A DNA stretch of 6,820 nt from the NCBI GenBank assembly GCA_018260375.1, contig JAGLBF010000118.1, positions 1 to 6,820 of the forward strand, read 5' to 3'. The stretch comes from Deinococcus sp. Its GTDB lineage: Bacteria; Deinococcota; Deinococci; Deinococcales; Deinococcaceae. Of the stretch, positions 5,310-6,820 are shown piece by piece (position 1 is the first letter of the stretch; the number at the start of each line of letters is the position of its first letter). The notes beneath the pieces were generated by a model, which was not told the origin of the DNA, made no database searches, and was given only the letters and a program-made list of their open reading frames with translations. The translations under genes were made by a program, and so were the position numbers.

Positions 5310-6785
5310 ATGTCTGTCACTGCTTTTCCCATTGCCACCGATATTGCCGCCGCTGTTACAAGCGGACAAGATGCCTTGCAAGCTGCCCAAAGCGCGTACC
5401 AAGTGGCCCAGGATGACCCCTACAGCGCGCTGATAAGCACCGTCAGCCCAGATCAGTTACACGACCAGGCCGCCCAGGTCAGTGCGCGGCTAGCGGCAGG
5501 CGAGGTGTTGCCGCTGGCCGGTGTGCCTGTGGTTATCAAAGACAACCTCAACTTGGCAGGCACGGCCACCACCTGCGGCAGCCGCATCCTTCAGCAGTAT
5601 GTCAGTCCCTACACCGCCACCGCCGTAGCGCGTTTGCAGCGGGCAGGGGCCATTGTCATTGGCAAGGGCAACATGGACGAATTCGCCATGGGGTCTAGCA
5701 GCGAGTCGGGCGCGTTTGGGCCAAGTGTTAACCCCTGGGACACCTCAAGGGTGGCGGGTGGCTCATCGGGCGGCAGTGCAGCGGCCGTGGCGAGCGGCAT
5801 GGTGGCGCTGTCCCTGGGGTCAGATACGGGTGGCTCGGTGCGCCAGCCAGCGGGTTTTACCGGCGTGTACGGCTTTAAGCCTACCTACGGGCGTGTCAGC
5901 CGCTACGGTTTGGTAGCCTACGCGAGCAGCCTTGACCAAATCGGCCCCTTTGCCACCAACACTCGCGACCTGGCAACCGTACTAGACGCGGTTTGTGGAC
6001 ATGATCCGCTAGACGCGACCAGTTTGCCCGGTACAGATGTGCACGGCAACGCGCCGCAGTTTGTTGCCGCTCTGGGTGCAGACATCGCGGGCTTGCGCGT
6101 GGGCGTAGTGCGCGAGTCGCTGGCAGGCAACACCGCTGGGGTGTCGGCGGTGCTAGAAGCCACCCTGGAGGCCCTGCGCAACCTGGGCGCTGTGGTGAGT
6201 GAAGTGAGCTTACCGACCGTGCAACACGCCATCGCCGCCTATTACCTCATTGCTACGCCCGAAGCCAGCAGCAACCTAGCCCGCTATGACGGCATGGTGT
6301 ACGGCCAGCGCGGCGCGGGCCAAGAAGTCAGCACGTCTATGAGCACGGCGCGGGCCGAAGGCTTTGGGTTAGAGGTCAAACGCCGCATTCTGATGGGCAC
6401 TTACGCCCTTTCAAGCGGCTACTATGACGCCTATTACAGCAAGGCCATGAAGGTGCGCCGCCTGATTGCCAACGACTTTGCGCGGGCTTTTGCCGCCTAT
6501 GACCTGCTGATTACCCCCACCAGCCCCTTTCCTGCCTTTAGGCTGGGCGAAAAACAAAGCGACCCCGTTGCCATGTACGCCGCCGACGTAGACACCGTTG
6601 CCATCAATCTGGCGGGCCTTCCTGCGCTCAGCGTTCCTATGGGCCTGGAAGTGGTGGACGGCAAGCCACTGCCTGTCGGTATCCAGCTGATTGCCCCTGC
6701 CTTGCAAGATGAACGCCTGCTGCGCGTAGCTGACGCCCTAGAGCGTGCTGGAGCGGTGGTCGGGGTTGCAGGACGTAGAGGGTAA
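5310..6785 (+). CDS. gatA: Asp-tRNA(Asn)/Glu-tRNA(Gln) amidotransferase subunit A
   Basis: GatA is the glutaminase subunit of GatCAB. It releases ammonia from glutamine and passes it to GatB, which amidates Asp-tRNA(Asn) or Glu-tRNA(Gln). From the ATG at 5310 it has 491 residues, near the usual 480-490. The amidase-signature catalytic set is visible: Lys77 in VVIKDNLN, the cis-Ser Ser152 in GGSSGGSAAAV and the nucleophile Ser176 in SDTGGSVRQPAG. The 75- and 24-residue spacings equal those of Staphylococcus aureus GatA (Lys79, Ser154, Ser178). Further GatA-type segments are GKGNMDEFAMGSSSESGAFG, YGFKPTYGRVSRYGLVAYAS and SSGYYDAYYSKA. gatB and gatC are not in the window. In Deinococcus radiodurans GatCAB is known to make Asn-tRNA(Asn), and the same role is inferred here. 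A TTG at 5280 and an ATG at 5301 are in-frame alternatives, disfavoured by the promoter position. The call is firm. Confidence 0.97.
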   Translation: MSVTAFPIATDIAAAVTSGQDALQAAQSAYQVAQDDPYSALISTVSPDQLHDQAAQVSARLAAGEVLPLAGVPVVIKDNLNLAGTATTCGSRILQQYVSPYTATAVARLQRAGAIVIGKGNMDEFAMGSSSESGAFGPSVNPWDTSRVAGGSSGGSAAAVASGMVALSLGSDTGGSVRQPAGFTGVYGFKPTYGRVSRYGLVAYASSLDQIGPFATNTRDLATVLDAVCGHDPLDATSLPGTDVHGNAPQFVAALGADIAGLRVGVVRESLAGNTAGVSAVLEATLEALRNLGAVVSEVSLPTVQHAIAAYYLIATPEASSNLARYDGMVYGQRGAGQEVSTSMSTARAEGFGLEVKRRILMGTYALSSGYYDAYYSKAMKVRRLIANDFARAFAAYDLLITPTSPFPAFRLGEKQSDPVAMYAADVDTVAINLAGLPALSVPMGLEVVDGKPLPVGIQLIAPALQDERLLRVADALERAGAVVGVAGRRG

Positions 6786-6788
6786 TAC

Positions 6789-6820
6789 ACACGGCGACTT
6801 GAACACGGCGACTTGAACAC
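6789..6820 (+). repeat. 14-bp tandem repeat at the right edge
   Basis: The unit ACACGGCGACTTGA starts at 6789 and 6803, and a third copy begins at 6817 (ACAC) before the window ends. The two full units are identical. The array starts 3 bp after the gatA stop codon. Its true length is unknown. Confidence 0.8.

Noticed and set aside
5224..5433. A 69-residue reading frame (MPEHLTDFSTFWRV...) with a purine-rich AGAGAGG just upstream of its ATG.
   Set aside because: Half of it overlaps gatA in another frame, the composition past the overlap is Pro/Leu-rich as expected of a shifted frame, and its start lies in a candidate terminator loop. No recognisable domain was seen. Ribosome profiling would settle it.

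Overview
The window looks like a stretch of ordinary bacterial chromosome, most likely from a Deinococcus or a close relative. This placement is inferred from three things: the overall character of the proteins; TANNNT -10 hexamers 6-7 nt upstream of ATG with no ribosome binding site, the leaderless arrangement described for Deinococcus; and short interspersed intergenic repeats. No rRNA, tRNA, CRISPR array, transposase or phage gene was found.

Layout from left to right: an interspersed repeat copy (1-60) and a probable terminator (61-113); ppk, polyphosphate kinase 1, on the minus strand (134-2332); a Nudix hydrolase-family gene, minus strand (2491-2967); a 223-bp AT-richer intergenic region with a leaderless promoter, a perfect 12-bp palindrome, a short triplicated motif and two candidate terminators; a two-transmembrane potassium channel with a cytoplasmic RCK (TrkA-N/TrkA-C) module, minus strand (3191-4174); a divergent N-carbamoylputrescine amidase gene, plus strand (4203-5105); a second interspersed repeat copy (about 5105-5188); gatA, subunit A of the aspartyl/glutamyl-tRNA amidotransferase, plus strand (5310-6785); and a 14-bp tandem repeat running off the right edge.

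The genes do not form one pathway. ppk makes polyphosphate, the Nudix protein would act on nucleoside diphosphate derivatives if active, the channel moves K+, the amidase makes putrescine, and GatA helps make Asn-tRNA(Asn) and/or Gln-tRNA(Gln). Gaps of 150-220 bp, individual promoters and terminators suggest mostly single-gene transcription units.

I did not find an obvious new multi-gene system. The observations most worth following are: the two inverted repeat copies that bracket ppk through the amidase gene, in which the hairpin core is flipped relative to its own flanks; a Nudix box with two of its three signature glutamates of the REUXEE segment changed to glutamine; an acid-free, lysine-rich N-terminal tail on PPK; and the repeated leaderless promoter pattern.
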